A stretch of 64,000 nt of DNA, from the NCBI RefSeq assembly GCF_002968635.1, contig NZ_PVBN01000005.1, positions 1 through 64,000 on the forward strand. Reading direction: 5' to 3'. A program made the position numbers and the translations under genes. This document shows, piece after piece, positions 61,468-64,000 of the stretch. The stretch is from Neorhizobium alkalisoli. Its GTDB lineage: Bacteria > Pseudomonadota > Alphaproteobacteria > Rhizobiales > Rhizobiaceae. Numbering within the stretch: position 1 is the stretch's first letter; the number at the start of each line of letters is the position of its first letter. The notes beneath the pieces were generated by a model that saw only the letters and a program-made list of their open reading frames with translations, was not told the origin of the DNA and ran no database searches.

Positions 61468-63522
61468 TTATAATCCCAATCCCCTCTGCCGCCCCAACTG
61501 CCACGACACCGATCCACCTTGCACGACGCCGCTGACCTCGCGGCCGAGCCGGCGGTCAATGACCGGCCGCCACGGGACAAGAGTGAACTCGTGGCTCTGC
61601 TCAACGATCGCGAACTTGCCGCTCGATAGCTGCACGGTCCCGGTGAACTTGCCGGAGACGATCTCGCCGTCAGCGGCGGCGCGGAACAGCAGGCCCTTCG
61701 TCGCGGCCAACTCGCCGCCGACGCGGGCAACCTCGCGCTCGCGCAGCGTGGCGAGAAGGTTGCGCCGATAGGCGATGCCGCCATTCGGCTGACGGGCGGC
61801 GTCGCCCCGGTCGATATGATGCTCGCGGCGCCGGTCCATCGCGTCGCGCACCTCGCGGCCGAAGCCGGTGGGCGCGAGATCCGATGTCTCGGCCGAGACC
61901 AGCCGCCGGTCCAACCAGGTCGCACCGTCCGCGCCGATCTGCTGTTCGAGGCGCGCGGTGGCGAGGATGCGGATATTGGCCTGCCGGTTGCGGCCGGCGT
62001 CATAGGCGGCGGCGCGGCTCTCAAAGTCCTCGCGGATGCGCCACTGGTCGGCGTCGATCCGCTCGGCGATGCCGGCGCGACGCAACGCCTCCAGCCGGCG
62101 GACATGGGCATCGACATAAGCCTCGTAGTCGCCGCCCGGCACGCGGCCCTCGAACCTCACTCGTTCGAGATGGCGGCTCGGCCGATAGACGCCGCCCTCG
62201 GCGATGGTCGCAATGGTGCGGTCGGAAGGACGGTTCGCAGTGTCGGCCGGGCCGATCTCGACGACGCTGCCGATCCGGGCGTCCGCGATACGGGCCGGAT
62301 CGATGCCGGCGACATGGTGCGTGCGGCCGTCGATGCCGTCGACCACGACGGTCAGGTTCTCGCCTAGCTCGTCGGTCAGATATTTGTCGACGACGCGACC
62401 GACGATCGGGACTTCCGGCGCGGCAACGTGAATCTGGAAGGTCATGGGGTCGCGCGCCAGCCCGTCGGCCTTCAGTGCCTTGTGCATGTTGCGGATGATG
62501 TCGCCGCGCTCGCCCAGCTCGCGCAGCGCCGGTTCCATGCGCTCGCCCAATTGCCAGACGCCCGGCGCGTGCTCGGTGGCGAGGCCCATCTTCTCCAGCT
62601 TGGCGAGACGGCGCAGGCGGAGCGTCCGGTTGAACTGGCGCTTCGGATCGGCGGCTTCATGGCGCAGGTCAAGGAAGCGGTCTTGGGCTTCCTCAGTCAT
62701 CGCGCGGTCGATGCGGGTGAAACGGTCCTGGTCTATTTCGGCCGAGAGCTTGCGGCTCTGCTCGATCTCGGTGACGGGGCCAAGCTCCAGCGTGGTCAGC
62801 TCGCTCGCCCGTTCGCGGATGCCGTTGGCGAGGTAGTCGCCATTGATGACAAGGTTTTCGCCCAGCTCGTCCTTGCCGCGCACGATGACATGGACATGCG
62901 GATGGCCGGTGTTGTGGTGATTGACCGCAACCCAATCGAGCCGGGTGCCGAGATCGGTTTCGACCTGGCTCATGAGGTCGCGGGTATAGGCCTTGAGGTC
63001 GGAGAGGTCCGCGCCATCCTCGGGCGAGACGATGAAGCGGAACTGGTGGCGATCGTCCGCGCCGCGCTCGACGAAGGCCGCGCCGTCGACGCGGTCCTCG
63101 GTCGCCGAGTAGAGCTGGCCGCGCTCGCCGTCGCGCGAGGTGCCGTCGCGCTGGATATAGCGCAGATGGGCGGCGGACTTCCCGTTCTTGCCCGCGCCCT
63201 GGACGTAGCGGGTTTTGACGACGACACGGCGTTGGCCGGGCGTGCTGTGCTTCCAGCCGCCCGACAAGGTGCGGGCGCGCACGAAGGCGGCGCCGCGCCC
63301 GCGCTTCAAGCCCGGCGTGCCGCTCGTCTGCGAAGCCTTGCCGCCCTTGGTGGTTACCTGCGATCGGGAGTGTGACGCCGATGATCGCGACGGGCTGTTG
63401 CTCTGCTGGCGCGCAATCTTCTTCGCCTGGGTGAGAAAGCTCTTGGCCTTGCCGAGCTTCGGCGTGTCGGCGCGGATGCGGCCGGGCTTCGGCCGGAAGC
63501 GGAATTCGTCGTCGGCGCTCAA
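61468..63522 (-). CDS. VirD2/RlxS-type relaxase with DUF3363 domain
   Basis: A 684-residue conjugative relaxase that nicks oriT. A basic N-terminus is followed by the relaxase core. The three-His metal motif is visible as NHHNTGHPHVHVIVRGKDE (about residue 210), and the nucleophile Tyr is expected near residue 110 (HLRYIQRDG). The C-terminal half is DUF3363. The TTG at 63522 is chosen because GGAGG lies 7 bases upstream and the upstream frame encodes unrelated low-complexity sequence. The TTG overlaps the stop of an upstream 106-codon ORF (TTGA). Confidence 0.88.
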   Translation of the reverse strand: MSADDEFRFRPKPGRIRADTPKLGKAKSFLTQAKKIARQQSNSPSRSSASHSRSQVTTKGGKASQTSGTPGLKRGRGAAFVRARTLSGGWKHSTPGQRRVVVKTRYVQGAGKNGKSAAHLRYIQRDGTSRDGERGQLYSATEDRVDGAAFVERGADDRHQFRFIVSPEDGADLSDLKAYTRDLMSQVETDLGTRLDWVAVNHHNTGHPHVHVIVRGKDELGENLVINGDYLANGIRERASELTTLELGPVTEIEQSRKLSAEIDQDRFTRIDRAMTEEAQDRFLDLRHEAADPKRQFNRTLRLRRLAKLEKMGLATEHAPGVWQLGERMEPALRELGERGDIIRNMHKALKADGLARDPMTFQIHVAAPEVPIVGRVVDKYLTDELGENLTVVVDGIDGRTHHVAGIDPARIADARIGSVVEIGPADTANRPSDRTIATIAEGGVYRPSRHLERVRFEGRVPGGDYEAYVDAHVRRLEALRRAGIAERIDADQWRIREDFESRAAAYDAGRNRQANIRILATARLEQQIGADGATWLDRRLVSAETSDLAPTGFGREVRDAMDRRREHHIDRGDAARQPNGGIAYRRNLLATLREREVARVGGELAATKGLLFRAAADGEIVSGKFTGTVQLSSGKFAIVEQSHEFTLVPWRPVIDRRLGREVSGVVQGGSVSWQLGRQRGLGL

Positions 63523-63839
63523 GGATGCGCCTCCGGCCCAAAACGCAGGAGAACGCCCGATTTCGGGCAATGGTGCCGGTCGAAACCCTGCAAAGCCAAG
63601 GTTTTGCGCCGAGGCGCGGCACGCGGGCTCCAGAAGCAAGGTGCCGGAAACGGCGCTCCAAAACAGTGTGCAGACAAAGGCTTGCCCTGAAACCGCCGCC
63701 TCGTGGTGCCGGTTTCCTTTATCTTGCCCTCCGCCTTTTCTGACCTTTCCGCCCTTCCTGCCGGGAATGCAGCCAGGCGCGACCCTACCTGACTGCACAC
63801 CGGAACCAGCGCAAGCGGACGGGGGAACGCCATCCTCAT
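63519..63839 (-). CDS. Uncertain ORF preceding the relaxase (106 aa)
   Basis: The frame starts ATG 63839 (MRMAFPRPLALVPVCSQVG) and ends in a TGA that overlaps the relaxase TTG. Its composition (rich in Arg, Pro, Cys, His) looks more like non-coding sequence than protein, but the ATGA and TTGA junctions on both sides are suggestive of coupling. The same stretch also contains palindromes that could belong to an oriT. Low confidence. Confidence 0.25.
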   Translation of the reverse strand: MRMAFPRPLALVPVCSQVGSRLAAFPAGRAERSEKAEGKIKETGTTRRRFQGKPLSAHCFGAPFPAPCFWSPRAAPRRKTLALQGFDRHHCPKSGVLLRFGPEAHP

Positions 63840-63850
63840 GGCGCTCTCCC
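63540..63850. other. Candidate oriT-containing region upstream of relaxase
   Basis: Contains a near-perfect palindrome GCCCGA-TT-TCGGGC (63555-63568) and an inverted repeat CGCCAT / ATGGCG with a 4-base centre (63828-63843) holding CATCCTC, which resembles the YATCCTG-type nick core of RP4/VirD2-family origins. This is suggestive only. Confidence 0.25.
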
Positions 63851-64000
63851 ATCATCGGCGCGCGCGACGAATATGCTGCCGTCACGCGGCTCCGCATCAC
63901 GGCGCTCGCGCACCGGAACGGTTGAGCGAGCGTCGCCTGATGTACCGATAGTCTGCACCGGATCGGCGGTTCGTTTGTCGCTCGGGCGCATGACGAAGAG
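63836..64000 (-). CDS. Partial ORF at right edge
   Basis: A frame open from beyond the right edge and ending at 63836: LFVMRPSDKRTADPVQTIG and on to FVARADDGRAP-stop. It may be the C-terminus of an upstream ICE gene, or a small gene from ATG 63991. Its stop overlaps the next ATG. No family recognised. Confidence 0.3.
   Translation of the reverse strand, partial: LFVMRPSDKRTADPVQTIGTSGDARSTVPVRERRDAEPRDGSIFVARADDGRAP

Noticed and set aside
62428..63375. Plus-strand ORF opposite the relaxase
   Set aside because: Shadow of the DUF3363/relaxase gene.

Overview
The window is high-GC chromosomal DNA from an alphaproteobacterium, most likely a member of the Rhizobiaceae (Rhizobium/Agrobacterium/Ensifer/Shinella relatives). 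The evidence is the gene content: a PmtA-type phospholipid N-methyltransferase next to dnaN, an FzlA-like GST-fold protein next to uppP and queG, an NDUFA9-like protein, and a complete ugpBAEC operon. The species cannot be fixed from sequence inspection alone.

Region A (1-41754) is core chromosome. It opens with the N-terminus of an IS630-family transposase cut by the window edge. It then carries a glyoxalase-like gene, two small hypothetical genes, coaBC, a YjbR-like gene, a class II glutamine amidotransferase, otsB-otsA (trehalose synthesis), a GST with a divergent LysR regulator, a threonine/serine dehydratase with a divergent Lrp/RidA pair, prfC, dut, cysK, comM/yifB, gshB and a cupin gene. 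Next come ugpBAEC, preceded by a clear triple Pho box, and then yraN and rsmI. These are followed by dnaN, pmtA, a histidine phosphatase gene, pyrF, a DUF1330 gene, an NDUFA9-like gene, a small secreted peptide, uppP, fzlA-like, queG, an SDR gene, rlpA and rsmB. A four-gene iron-type cluster (imelysin, di-haem DUF1111, imelysin, Tat-exported DUF1513) precedes a PaaI thioesterase gene, an MTA/SAH nucleosidase gene and guaA.

Region B (about 41755-64000, running off the right edge) is an integrative and conjugative element (ICE) inserted directly downstream of an intact guaA. It has a P4-type tyrosine integrase preceded by repeated TGACGGTAT motifs, an AlpA-like regulator/excisionase with two coupled micro-ORFs, and DUF2274. 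It then has a full mating-pair-formation set (trbB-C-D-E-J-K-L-F-G-I, all on the minus strand), a CopG-like regulator, the coupling protein TraG, a LysR regulator and a VirD2/RlxS-type relaxase with DUF3363. The usual upstream replication/partition genes and the far attachment site are not in the window.

Between the relaxase and traG lies a cargo cassette of about 5 kb. A MocR-family (GntR + aminotransferase) regulator is divergent from a C39-like cysteine peptidase, a complete D-Ala-D-Ala ligase and an EamA exporter, with the ICE LysR gene directly following. I read this as a possible mobile D-alanine-branch module, either resistance to a D-Ala analogue such as D-cycloserine or processing of D-amino-acid peptides. 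That reading is inference from gene content, intact catalytic motifs and paired repeats in the divergent promoter.
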